DNA from: Methylobacterium terrae
Lineage (GTDB): Bacteria; Pseudomonadota; Alphaproteobacteria; Rhizobiales; Beijerinckiaceae
Length of the DNA stretch: 64,000 nucleotides
Direction: 5' to 3'
Assembly: GCF_003173755.1 (NCBI RefSeq)
Contig: NZ_CP029553.1
Span: forward strand, 4,840,001 to 4,904,000
Shown: in pieces, positions 1 through 7,777 of the stretch
Numbering within the stretch: position 1 is the stretch's first letter
Layout of the letters: every line of letters starts with the position of its first letter
Notes under the pieces: model-generated
Database searches by the model: none
What the model was told of the DNA's origin: nothing
Seen by the model: only the letters and a program-made list of their open reading frames with translations
Made by a program: the position numbers and the translations under genes

Positions 1-91
1 ACAACTCGTCGGCCTGCCTGTCGGCATCGGTACCCGCCCCGTCGTCCCGGGTTCCGGCTTGCGGCGAGGCCCGGAACGAGGGGTCGGCTGT

Positions 92-121
92 CGCTTCGAC
101 CGGCCAGAGCCGGTCGAAGCG
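92..121. terminator. 12-bp perfect hairpin after the membrane-protein gene
   Basis: Arms 92-103 and 110-121 are perfectly complementary over 12 bp with a 6-base loop. The element starts four bases beyond the stop codon of the minus-strand gene at 126-683. No T-run follows on either strand, so it is not a classical intrinsic terminator. It could mark a 3' end, protect the mRNA from exonucleases, or belong to the repeat-like sequence in 1-91. Confidence 0.35.
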
Positions 122-125
122 TGAT

Positions 126-683
126 TCACGCCGCGGGGCGGCCGTCGCGCCAGGGGCGTAGAGGGCCCGGGATGCGGAAGTCGCGCGGGACCGCGAAGTC
201 GCGGGCGCCGCCGTGGGCGGCGGCGAGGCCGCCGGGGAATCCGCTGCGGTTGTGGTACTCGTAGGTGCCCCGCGGCGGCACGCGCTTGTCGGCGGTGAGA
301 CCCTGGACGCAGACGATGTCGGCGAGGGTCACGCCGGCCACCGCCGCGGTGGCGAGCGCCAGGTTGCCGGCGCGGGGGTTGTCGCCCTCGAAGCCGGTCG
401 CCAGGGTCGCGAGGTCGACCGCGTCGCCCGCGACCCGGCCCCAGATCCACGGGGTCGGATCGTGGCTCATCAGGATGGCGGCGCCGGTCGCGACCTCGCG
501 GGCGCCGTAGGCCTGGATCAGGGCCTCGCGGCCCTCCAGGCCCAAGGCCCGGCAGAGTGCGCGGGGCGCCAGGATCTCGGCGAGGCCGAGGCCGATCGAG
601 AACCAGCCGAGGCCGCGGGCGAGCGCATCGTGCGCGGTGCGCGAGCGGGGATCGACGGTCCGTTTCATGGTCGAGCGCGTCAT
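126..683 (-). CDS. Small membrane protein coupled to alcohol dehydrogenase
   Basis: A 185-residue protein of unknown function. After a polar N-terminus, residues about 20-110 contain three or four hydrophobic, glycine/alanine-rich stretches typical of a small integral membrane domain (for example [20 protein letters not shown]). The last 50 residues are polar and basic. Similar domains, as I recall, occur alone or fused to SRPBCC/cyclase-dehydrase proteins in alphaproteobacteria; that is family memory, not a search. The start ATG at 683 overlaps the stop of the upstream dehydrogenase as ATGA, so the two are probably translationally coupled. A start five codons later at 668 is also possible. 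Confidence 0.75.
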   Translation of the reverse strand: MTRSTMKRTVDPRSRTAHDALARGLGWFSIGLGLAEILAPRALCRALGLEGREALIQAYGAREVATGAAILMSHDPTPWIWGRVAGDAVDLATLATGFEGDNPRAGNLALATAAVAGVTLADIVCVQGLTADKRVPPRGTYEYHNRSGFPGGLAAAHGGARDFAVPRDFRIPGPLRPWRDGRPAA

Positions 684-1852
684 GGCCGGATCATCACCTT
701 GATGCAGCCGTCCTGCTTGTCCCGGAACGTCCGGTACATCTCCGGCCCCTGCTCCAATCCCACCGTGTGGGTGATGACGAAGGACGGGTCGATCTGACCC
801 TCCTCGATCCGCCGCAGCAGGTCGTCGCTCCAGCGGTTGACGTGGGTCTGGCCCATCCGGAAGGTCAGGCCCTTGTTCATCGCGGCGCCGAACGGCACCT
901 TGTCGATCAAGCCGCCATAGACGCCCGGGATCGACAGCACCCCGGCCGGGCGGCAGACCATGATCATCTGGCGCAGCACGTGCGGCCGGTCGCTCTCCAG
1001 CATCACCGCTTGCTTGGCGCGGTCGTAGATCGCGTCGAGCGAGGTGGTGGCGTGGGCCTCCATCCCGACCGAGTCGATGCACTTCTCCGGCCCCTTGCCG
1101 TCGGTCATGTCGTTGAGCCTGGCGACGACGTTCGACTCCTCGTTGAGGTCGATCGTCTCGGCGCCGCCGGCGCGCGCCATGGTCAGCCGCTCGGGCACCC
1201 GGTCGATGGCGATGACGCGCCTGGCTCCGAGCAGGATCGCCGAGCGGATCGCCATCTGGCCGACCGGGCCGCAGCCCCAGATCGCCACCGTGTCCTCCGG
1301 CTGGATGTCGCACTGCACGGCCGCCTGCCAGCCGGTCGGGAAGATGTCGGAGAGGAAGAGGAGCTTCTCGTCGGGGATGCCCTTCGGCACCTTGATGTGG
1401 GTGGCGTCGGCGAAGGGCACCCGCAGGTACTCGGCCTGGCCGCCCGGATAGCCGCCGGTGAGGTGGGTGTAGCCGAACAGGCCCGCGGTGGTGTGGCCGA
1501 AGGCGGTCTCGGCGAGCTTGGCGTTGCGGTTCGAGCGCTCGCACACCGAGAAGTTGCCGCGCTTGCACTGCTCGCACTGGCCGCAGATGATCGTGAACGG
1601 CACCACGATCCGGTCGCCGACCTTCAGCGCCGTGTTGTCCCGGCCGACCTCGACCACCTCGCCCATGGTTTCGTGGCCCATGATGTCGCCCGACTTCATG
1701 CCCGGCATGAAGTGGTCGTAGAGGTGCAGGTCCGAGCCGCAGATGGCGCAGGAGGTTACCTTGATGATCGCGTCGCGCCCGTCCTCGATCGTCGGATCGG
1801 GGACCGTGTCGCAGCGGATATCCGCAGTGCCGTGCCAGACGAGGGCCTTCAT
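680..1852 (-). CDS. Zinc-dependent alcohol/formaldehyde dehydrogenase-like oxidoreductase
   Basis: A 390-residue medium-chain dehydrogenase of the glutathione-independent formaldehyde dehydrogenase-like branch. The catalytic zinc region is CAICGSDLH with GHETMGEV. The structural zinc lobe shows its four cysteines as [15 protein letters not shown]. The NAD(P)-binding Rossmann loop is [10 protein letters not shown]. It should oxidise an alcohol or aldehyde with NAD(P)+ in the cytoplasm; the substrate cannot be read from sequence. It is first in a two-gene unit with the membrane protein that overlaps its stop. A candidate EcfG-type promoter lies about 110 bases upstream. Confidence 0.88.
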   Translation of the reverse strand: MKALVWHGTADIRCDTVPDPTIEDGRDAIIKVTSCAICGSDLHLYDHFMPGMKSGDIMGHETMGEVVEVGRDNTALKVGDRIVVPFTIICGQCEQCKRGNFSVCERSNRNAKLAETAFGHTTAGLFGYTHLTGGYPGGQAEYLRVPFADATHIKVPKGIPDEKLLFLSDIFPTGWQAAVQCDIQPEDTVAIWGCGPVGQMAIRSAILLGARRVIAIDRVPERLTMARAGGAETIDLNEESNVVARLNDMTDGKGPEKCIDSVGMEAHATTSLDAIYDRAKQAVMLESDRPHVLRQMIMVCRPAGVLSIPGVYGGLIDKVPFGAAMNKGLTFRMGQTHVNRWSDDLLRRIEEGQIDPSFVITHTVGLEQGPEMYRTFRDKQDGCIKVMIRP

Positions 1853-1971
1853 CGCTGATCGGTCTCCGGGGCTCTCGTGCCGCGGAAGGCCGGGATTGGC
1901 TGGCCGCGCGCACGGGCCGCCCGCCGGCCAGGATGCTTATACTCCCTACCGGTAGACGGCGATGCTCGGAC

Positions 1972-1996
1972 AACCGATCAGCGTTGGGGCTGTTCC
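1972..1996 (-). promoter_or_regulatory. Candidate EcfG-type (general stress) promoter for the dehydrogenase pair
   Basis: On the minus strand GGAAC (1996-1992) is followed after 16 bases by GGTT (1975-1972). The alphaproteobacterial EcfG sigma-factor consensus is GGAAC, 16-17 bases, then (C)GTT, so the -35 is perfect and the -10 has one mismatch. It sits just past the end of prmA and would give a leader of about 110 bases. Confidence 0.35.
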
Positions 1997-2003
1997 TTGA
2001 AAC

Positions 2004-2921
2004 CTAACGGGGTCGGGGCGCGGCGCCGCCGCGGCGCAGCTCCAGGGTCGCCCAGCCCTCGATCAGCCGGCGCCGGCGCAGGCGGAAGCCCTGCGCGGCG
2101 TAGGCCGAGAGCACGCCCGGCACGTCGCGGGGGATCAGGCCGGAGAGCACAAGGGTGCCGTCGCTGGCCACCGCGCGGGCGAGGCTGGGGGCGAGGCCCC
2201 GCAGCGGCCGGGCCAGGATGTTGGCGAAGACGAGGTCGTAGCCGCGGGCGACGCCGGCGAGCGGGTGGCGCAGGCCCGGCGCCTCGTAGAACGCCATCAG
2301 GTTGGCGAGCCCGTTGAAGGCGGCGTTGGTGCGGGCGGTCGCCACCGCCTCGGGGTCGAGGTCGCCGGCGATGACGCGGGTGTGCAGGAGGCGCGCCGCA
2401 GCGAGCCCCAGGATGCCGGTGCCGGTGCCGACGTCGAGGATGCGCCGGGGCCGGCGGCGCTTCACCTCGTCGACCAGGGCCATGAGGCAACCGAGCGTGG
2501 TGCCGTGATGCCCGGTGCCGAAGGCGAGCGCCGCCTCGATCTCGATCGGCAGGTCGTTCGGCTGCACCCGAGCCCGGTCGTGCGAGCCGTGGACCAGGAT
2601 CCGGCCGGCCCGCACGGGCTTCAGCCCTTCGAGGGAGGCGCGCACCCAGTCCTGCTGGTCGATCGCCGCGAAGGCCGCCTCGTCGGCCGCGTCGCCGACG
2701 ATCGGGCGGATCAGCTCGCGCACCGCCTCCTCGTCGGGCTCCTCGGAGAAGTAGGCCTCGAGGTGCCAGGTCCGGCCGTCCTCGGCCTCGAAGGCCGCGA
2801 CGGCGGTCTCGGTCGGGTCGAAGACCTCGCCGATCAGGTCCGTCATGGCGCGGGCCGCGCGCTCGTTCGTGTCGAGTCGCAGCACGTGGGTCGGGCGGTG
2901 GGGCGGCAGGCCTTCGAGCAT
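2004..2921 (-). CDS. prmA: Ribosomal protein L11 methyltransferase
   Basis: A 305-residue class I SAM-dependent methyltransferase that trimethylates ribosomal protein L11. The N-terminal third is the L11-recognition domain. The SAM-binding motif I is DVGTGTGILGLAAA in the middle. The post-motif segment FANILARPL matches the (N)I(L/V)A signature of PrmA. I chose the start at 2921 (MLEGLPP), the usual beginning in alphaproteobacterial homologues; an ATG four codons upstream (2933) is equally open. It stands alone, with about 550 bases of non-coding DNA before the next gene. Confidence 0.9.
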   Translation of the reverse strand: MLEGLPPHRPTHVLRLDTNERAARAMTDLIGEVFDPTETAVAAFEAEDGRTWHLEAYFSEEPDEEAVRELIRPIVGDAADEAAFAAIDQQDWVRASLEGLKPVRAGRILVHGSHDRARVQPNDLPIEIEAALAFGTGHHGTTLGCLMALVDEVKRRRPRRILDVGTGTGILGLAAARLLHTRVIAGDLDPEAVATARTNAAFNGLANLMAFYEAPGLRHPLAGVARGYDLVFANILARPLRGLAPSLARAVASDGTLVLSGLIPRDVPGVLSAYAAQGFRLRRRRLIEGWATLELRRGGAAPRPR

Positions 2922-3480
2922 GCCCGCGCCCATAGCATCCGCGCCGGCCGCCGTCACCGCCCCGTCACGCGGGGGCGGCATCTCTCTTCGGCGCGCGCCG
3001 CGGCCCGCCGCCCCGGTGCCCCTGCGTGGCGTCGGCGGCACGGCCGGCCTGTCGCTGGGAAAACTTCGCCCGCCGCGGCGGAACCGGCGCGGCGGTTCGG
3101 CGTTCATAGCGGCGCCGGTCGTCAGAAGCCGGCCGTTGAAGGATCGTAAGATGCGTACCCGAGTTCGCGAGCAGGATCGGCCGGATGTCCCCGCCGGGAT
3201 CGCTCTGGCTCCCGGGCGGGACTCCCCCGCCCTTCGGGATTCCGCGACTTGGCGCCGTACGGCGCCGCTCACTGCCGAGGATACGGCCCTGCCGGGCCGC
3301 ATGCTCATGCTGCTCAGCCGCCTTCATCGGAGCGAGCTGCAGTTGAAGGCCGATTCGGAGGAGGCCGGCGCGTAGGCCCGCGCGGCGCTCGGGCGAGGCG
3401 GCCTCGCCTCGCCCCGGATGGCGGGCCCCGGACGATCGCGCCGCGACCATCCGGAGCCTTCGGTGACGTGGTGCGCGTCC
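2922..3480. other. Gene-free interval upstream of prmA
   Basis: About 560 bases between prmA and the SDR gene. Open frames exist on both strands but have no ribosome-binding site, no recognisable protein and no reading-frame-specific base use. The prmA promoter must lie here, but I could not identify it. Confidence 0.5.
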
Positions 3481-4257
3481 TCACGCGCCGAGGCGCGACC
3501 CCAGGCGGGCATCCGGCACGTAGCCGCGGTTCCAGGTCGGGCTGATCACCACCTCGTTGAGGCAGACGTGCTTCGGCCGGGTCGCCACGAACAGGATCAG
3601 GGCCGCCATGTCGTCGGGCTGGAGCATGCGGGCGCGGTCCTCGGCGCTCACCGGCACCGGGCGCTTGTCGAGGATCGGCGTCGCGACCTCGGCCGGGCAC
3701 AGCACCGTCGAGCGGATGCCGTTGACGCATTCCTCCATGTTGATGCTGTGGCTCATCGCCACCACGGCGTGCTTGGCCGCCGTGTAGGCCGGGCCGCTCA
3801 CCGGGCTCACGTAGCGCCCGGCCCAGGAGGCGGTGTGGATCAGCACGCCGTCGCCCTGCCGGCGCATCAAGGGCAGCACCGCCAGCGAGGCGTAGAAGGC
3901 GCTCGACAGGTTGGCCGCGATCACCGCCTGCGCGCCCTCCGGCGAGAGGGCGTCCCAGCGCCGCTCGCGCACGTTGCTGCCGGCGTTGCTGACCAGCACG
4001 TCGAGCCGGCCGAAGCGCCCGGCGATGCCGTCAACGATCGCCTGGACGCGGGCGGCATCGGTGACGTCCCCGGGCTCGACCGCGGCCTCGCCGCCAGCGG
4101 CCGCGATGCGCTCGGCGAGCGCGCGCAACGGCTCCTCGCGGCGCCCGGTGAGCACCACCCGGGCTCCCGCGCCCGCGAGGCCCAGGGCCGCGGCCTCGCC
4201 GATGCCGCTGCCCGCGCCGGTCACCCAGGCGACCTTGCCGGTGAGATCGTGCGTCAT
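3481..4257 (-). CDS. Short-chain dehydrogenase/reductase (SDR)
   Basis: A 258-residue classical SDR. The cofactor motif TGAGSGIG is near residues 10-17, the NAG motif is present (VSNAGSN), and the catalytic pair is Y158 and K162 in the YxxxK motif. The closest general resemblance is to NADP-dependent SDRs of the YdfG type, but the substrate is not deducible. The ATG at 4257 has a strong ribosome-binding site (GGAGGAG). It appears monocistronic. Confidence 0.88.
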   Translation of the reverse strand: MTHDLTGKVAWVTGAGSGIGEAAALGLAGAGARVVLTGRREEPLRALAERIAAAGGEAAVEPGDVTDAARVQAIVDGIAGRFGRLDVLVSNAGSNVRERRWDALSPEGAQAVIAANLSSAFYASLAVLPLMRRQGDGVLIHTASWAGRYVSPVSGPAYTAAKHAVVAMSHSINMEECVNGIRSTVLCPAEVATPILDKRPVPVSAEDRARMLQPDDMAALILFVATRPKHVCLNEVVISPTWNRGYVPDARLGSRLGA

Positions 4258-4688
4258 GATCGTCTCCTCCCCGTCGTTGTGGTTCGGCGGCCGCGCGCCG
4301 TGGCAGGCCGTCCTTCGTGCCTGTCTGCCAAGTGACAGCGGTGGCGCGCAAGCCGGGGAGCGGTGGCTTCGCGGTGGATGAGGTTCGGCGGGGGAAGGTG
4401 GGACGCGCGAACGGCCTGATGGCGCTTGCAGGCGGACGGCTCCGCGAGACGGATGCTCGCCCGACCGTCCTTGACGATGTCGCGACGCGAAGCGTCGTCC
4501 CGGGCGGCGACACCCGGGAGCCATGAAGCGGGATCCATGAGGGCTGAGGATTCAGGACGAGGCGGAACGCGGCCCGCGCCGCTCGCGGTCATGGATCCCG
4601 GTTTCCCGGCTGCGCCGAGGCCCGGGAGGATGGGACGAGGTTTCGGCCTACAGGCCGGTTCCGGCTCTCCAAGTCGATCGACGAGGCC
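4258..4688. other. Non-coding interval with repeat-like inverted sequence
   Basis: This 430-base gap contains no convincing gene. It holds an 11-bp inverted repeat, GGGATCCATGA at 4530-4540 and its complement at 4589-4599. It continues into a stretch (about 4591-4640) resembling bases 40-82 at the left edge of the window: both have CCCGG-TTCC-GGC-GCGGCGAGGCCCGG-type sequence. This suggests one family of dispersed intergenic repeat. Confidence 0.45.
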
Positions 4689-4772
4689 TCAGTGCAGGTA
4701 GCCCAGGAAGAACAGGATCAGGATGATCGGAAGCGGGATACCGATCAACCAGAGCAGCCCACCTTTCATCAT
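4689..4772 (-). CDS. 27-residue hydrophobic membrane peptide
   Basis: An 84-base gene starting with two consecutive ATG codons (4772 and 4769), preceded by GGAGG at ideal spacing. After a single lysine the product is one membrane-spanning segment (GLLWLIGIPLPIILILFFLG, then YLH). The Ile-Pro-Leu-Pro core and short polar tail resemble tiny hydrophobic proteins I recall from many Rhizobiales genomes, function unknown. A near-perfect EcfG-type promoter lies about 35 bases upstream, pointing to general-stress expression. It could sit in the inner membrane as a regulator of a larger protein, but nothing proves this. Confidence 0.75.
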   Translation of the reverse strand: MMKGGLLWLIGIPLPIILILFFLGYLH

Positions 4773-4812
4773 CGTCGCCTCCATTGCTCCGTGAATACTC
4801 TTCTGCAGTACT

Positions 4813-4838
4813 AACGGAGCTTGGCGTGGTCTGGTTCC
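4813..4838 (-). promoter_or_regulatory. EcfG-type general stress promoter
   Basis: On the minus strand GGAAC (4838-4834), a 17-base spacer, then CGTT (4816-4813). This matches exactly the consensus GGAAC-N16/17-CGTT recognised by the alphaproteobacterial general stress sigma factor EcfG under PhyR/NepR control. The predicted start site near 4806 leaves about 35 bases of leader before the ATG of the 27-residue peptide. Confidence 0.65.
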
Positions 4839-4998
4839 GAGCAGGTCGTCGGGCTCGGCGTTCGCGTCGGCATCGCCGGACGGCCGAACGCGGGCGATCC
4901 TCTCGACAGCGCTCCGCCCCGGCCGCTAAGCTCGGCAATACGCTGGAGAGGATGGCTCAGGGTGCGCAACCCGGATCCGCCGGCGGCTGGGGCGCCTC

Positions 4999-5553
4999 AT
5001 GGCCGAGATCAAGATCGTCGCGGGCAGCTGCGGCAAGGGACGCGGCCAATACGAGGCCGGCGTCTTCACGACGCCCGACGGGATCGAGCGCGGCGTCGAC
5101 GCGGTCGTCACGATCGAATCGCATGGCGGCGTGGCCGGGGAACGCGGCTGGGGCGAGCAGGTGCTGACCGGGATCAAGGGCGGCCTCGGCCTCGCCTCCA
5201 CGCTCGATCTGACCGGCGCGGCCGGCCTCGCCGCCTCCGCCCTGGCAGCCGTCGAAGCCGACGAGAACCAGCCGAAGGCCCTGGTCGAGATCGCCTTCGT
5301 GGATGGCGGGTTCATCGTCGCCCTGGCGGATGCCCGGCTGACCGCCTTGGTGATGCATGACCGCGAGGTCCTGCGCGTCGGCTTCGCGCGAGCGGCGAAC
5401 CGCGTCGCTGCGCTGCCCACCCCGGATGCTTCCGCCGGGCGCGCGCTTCAGGCCGCCGGCGATGTGGTTCAGGCCGCCGCGGAGGCCGCGGGCAACAGCC
5501 TGAATTCCGCCCTTGGTTTCGTCCGGCGGTCCGTCCGCCTGGAGCGGGGGTGA
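4999..5553 (+). CDS. Conserved-looking protein of unknown function
   Basis: A 184-residue protein I do not recognise. The N-terminal 45 residues form an apparent beta-rich segment with KIVAGSCGKGRGQYE and GIERGVDAVVTIE. A glycine/alanine-rich stretch follows (about 50-90), which could be a membrane-associated hairpin, then a second beta-rich segment, then a basic amphipathic tail. There is no signal peptide. Codon positions show the strong G/C third-base bias of neighbouring genes. The ribosome-binding site is weak. It is convergent with the diguanylate cyclase, the two stops being 7 bases apart, which supports the gene boundary. Confidence 0.65.
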   Translation: MAEIKIVAGSCGKGRGQYEAGVFTTPDGIERGVDAVVTIESHGGVAGERGWGEQVLTGIKGGLGLASTLDLTGAAGLAASALAAVEADENQPKALVEIAFVDGGFIVALADARLTALVMHDREVLRVGFARAANRVAALPTPDASAGRALQAAGDVVQAAAEAAGNSLNSALGFVRRSVRLERG

Positions 5554-5560
5554 GTACCGC

Positions 5561-7282
5561 TCACGCCGCCCGCTCGACCGCCTCGCTCGCCGCCGCCACG
5601 CTGACCCGGTCGCGCCCGCGCGCCTTGGCTTCGTAGAGCGCCGCATCCGCCCGCGCGATCGCCGCCTGGATGTCGGGGTCGCACGGCGCGACGGCCGCGA
5701 CCCCGATGCTCACGGTGACCGGGATGCCGGTGCCGCCATGGGCGATCTGCGCCGTCCGCACGGCGACGCAGAGGCGATCGGCGATCTGCGCGGCCTCGCT
5801 CGCGCCGAGGCCGACGAGCAGCACCACGAATTCCTCGCCGCCGAAGCGGGCGACGGTGTCGGTGCCGCGCACCGCCTCCGCCAGCAGGGCGCCGACGTGG
5901 CGGATCACCGCGTCGCCGGCATCGTGGCCGTGCTGGTCGTTGACGCGCTTGAAGTGATCGATGTCGACGACGAGCACCGCGACGCCGCTCCGGCCGCCGC
6001 GCGCCTGCGCGAAGGCGTCCTCGGCCGGTCCGGTGAAGCCGCGGCGGTTGAGGAGCCCGGTCAGGACGTCGGTGCCGGCGACCTGGCGCAGGTCCTCGAT
6101 CTGGCGCCGGTAGAAGGCGGCGACGCGGGTCGAGCGCACGGTCGCGTCGCTGAGCTCGCGCTCGACGGTGCCGATGCGCCGCAGGAGCGAGCGCAGGGCC
6201 GCCGAGAGGGCGACGAACTCTCGTGCCCCGTCGAGGCGCGGTAGCGTGGTCGCGTCGGCGTCGCGGCCGATCCGGTCCGCCGCGGCGGTCATCCGCCGCA
6301 ACGGCGCCGCGATCCGCCGGCCGAGCCACCAGGCGAGGGCGACGCCGACCAGGGCGGCGGCGGCGCCGAGGGCCAGGAGCGCCCGGACCGAGCGCTGCAC
6401 CGGGGCCACGGCCTGCGCCTCGGCCCGGGTGGCGACCACGATCCAGCCGAGGCCCGGATCGCCCCCGGCGATCTCGGCCCGCTCGCCCTTCGCCGCCGAG
6501 GCGAAGCCGGCGAGCCGCCTCTCCCCGTCGATCGCGGCGGCGAAGGTGCCGCTGCCCTGCTCGGCCATGGCGCCGATCCGCGCCGGGCCGAACGGAGCCG
6601 TGCCGAGATGCGGTCCCAGGATCACGCGCCCGCGCCGGTCGAGCACCCACAGGTCGGTGCCGGCCGCGCCCTCGTCGAGGAGGCGGCGGCGCACCCGGGC
6701 GGCCCAGTCCCAGCTCAGGTGCCCGCCGAGCACCCCGATGACGCGACCGGCGCCGTCGCGCACCGGTGCCGCCACGTCGACGAGGCGCAGCGGCTCCGGC
6801 TCGCTGCGGAGGATGAGGCGGTTCAGCAGCACCGCCTCGTGCACGTCGCCGACATTCGGCCGGGCGAGGCCGGTCTCGAACCAGGCCCGGCCGCTCACCG
6901 TCAGATCCTCGAGCAGCCCCTCGGTGCCGACCCGCACCCGCCCGTCCGGCGCGACGAAGCCGAGCCAGGCGTAATCCGGCGCCGTCGTCCGCATGGCCGA
7001 GAGGACGCCGCGGATCGTCGTCGCGTCGCTGCCCCAGCGCTCGCGCAAGGGCTCGAGGGCGGCGACGACCTGGATCTCGCGGAACCGCTCCCGCAGGGTG
7101 GTGTCGAGGCTGTCCGCCATGCCGGCGGCGAGGCGGGCCAGGCGCGCCTCGGCGAGCCGGACGGCGCTCCGGCGCTCGAGCCAGACCGCCCCGCCCACCG
7201 TGGCGCCCACCAGGGCGAGGCAGAGCAGGCCGACCAGTGCGGCGAGCTGGTGCTCGAACCGGACTCGATTCCTGAACGACAC
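5561..7282 (-). CDS. Membrane-bound sensor diguanylate cyclase
   Basis: A 573-residue protein that makes cyclic di-GMP from two GTP. A transmembrane helix (about 13-34) precedes an extracytoplasmic Cache-type sensor domain (about 40-285). Then come a second transmembrane helix (about 290-312), a HAMP-like linker and coiled coil (about 312-390), and a GGDEF domain opening with TDVLTGLLNRRGF. The active-site loop is GGEEF at 481-485, so it should be catalytically competent. An RxxD inhibitory site (RGTD) lies exactly five residues before it, implying product inhibition. There is no EAL domain. The start is GTG at 7282 with GGAGG upstream. Confidence 0.9.
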   Translation of the reverse strand: MSFRNRVRFEHQLAALVGLLCLALVGATVGGAVWLERRSAVRLAEARLARLAAGMADSLDTTLRERFREIQVVAALEPLRERWGSDATTIRGVLSAMRTTAPDYAWLGFVAPDGRVRVGTEGLLEDLTVSGRAWFETGLARPNVGDVHEAVLLNRLILRSEPEPLRLVDVAAPVRDGAGRVIGVLGGHLSWDWAARVRRRLLDEGAAGTDLWVLDRRGRVILGPHLGTAPFGPARIGAMAEQGSGTFAAAIDGERRLAGFASAAKGERAEIAGGDPGLGWIVVATRAEAQAVAPVQRSVRALLALGAAAALVGVALAWWLGRRIAAPLRRMTAAADRIGRDADATTLPRLDGAREFVALSAALRSLLRRIGTVERELSDATVRSTRVAAFYRRQIEDLRQVAGTDVLTGLLNRRGFTGPAEDAFAQARGGRSGVAVLVVDIDHFKRVNDQHGHDAGDAVIRHVGALLAEAVRGTDTVARFGGEEFVVLLVGLGASEAAQIADRLCVAVRTAQIAHGGTGIPVTVSIGVAAVAPCDPDIQAAIARADAALYEAKARGRDRVSVAAASEAVERAA

Positions 7283-7389
7283 GAGGGACCTCCGCGATCG
7301 GAGGACCGTTCTCCCGCCTCTCCCCCAACGATCGGTTCAGCCGATCGCTCGCATTCGAACGACCGGCCTTTCCCGTGGGGATGGGGGCC

Positions 7390-7629
7390 CTACGCCTCCG
7401 GATCGAGGCGGCGCCCCCGGCTGTGAAGCCGCCGCTCCCTCGCCCCGCGCTCGGCCGCGTCGGTGAGCTGGGTGATGAGGGCGCCGGCGGCGCCGAGCGG
7501 GATCAGCAGGAAGATCGTGCCGCCGTCCGGCCCGTTGACCTCGGCCGCCAGGGTGTCGCCGCCGTCGATGGTGCTGACGGCGGTGATGCTGGTGATCGAG
7601 AGAACCCGGGGTCGTGCGTCGTCGGTCAT
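7390..7629 (-). CDS. Small protein of unknown function (79 residues)
   Basis: A short protein starting MTDDARPRVLSITSITAV. A central beta-like segment and a hydrophobic stretch (GGTIFLLIPLGAAGALITQL) are followed by a very basic tail. The ATG at 7629 has AGGAG at good spacing, preferred over the upstream open start at 7686. It is too short to classify. It lies just upstream of the diguanylate cyclase in the same direction, 107 bases away, but no cotranscription is evident. Confidence 0.55.
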   Translation of the reverse strand: MTDDARPRVLSITSITAVSTIDGGDTLAAEVNGPDGGTIFLLIPLGAAGALITQLTDAAERGARERRLHSRGRRLDPEA

Positions 7630-7777
7630 GCCTGCCACTCCTGCGGCACAGATGCCACGAAAGCGGCCCCGGACAACTCCTAACACGTCACGATCGAGAA
7701 TGAATTCGGCTGCTGTGCAGAGACGATCGCCTTGAGGCCGACCGGCTCAGCGCCGGCCGGTGCAACGTCGCCCGCCG

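Noticed and set aside
3301..3375. 24-codon frame beginning ATGCTCATGCTGCTC upstream of the SDR
   Set aside because: No Shine-Dalgarno within range and the amphipathic product has no recognised family.
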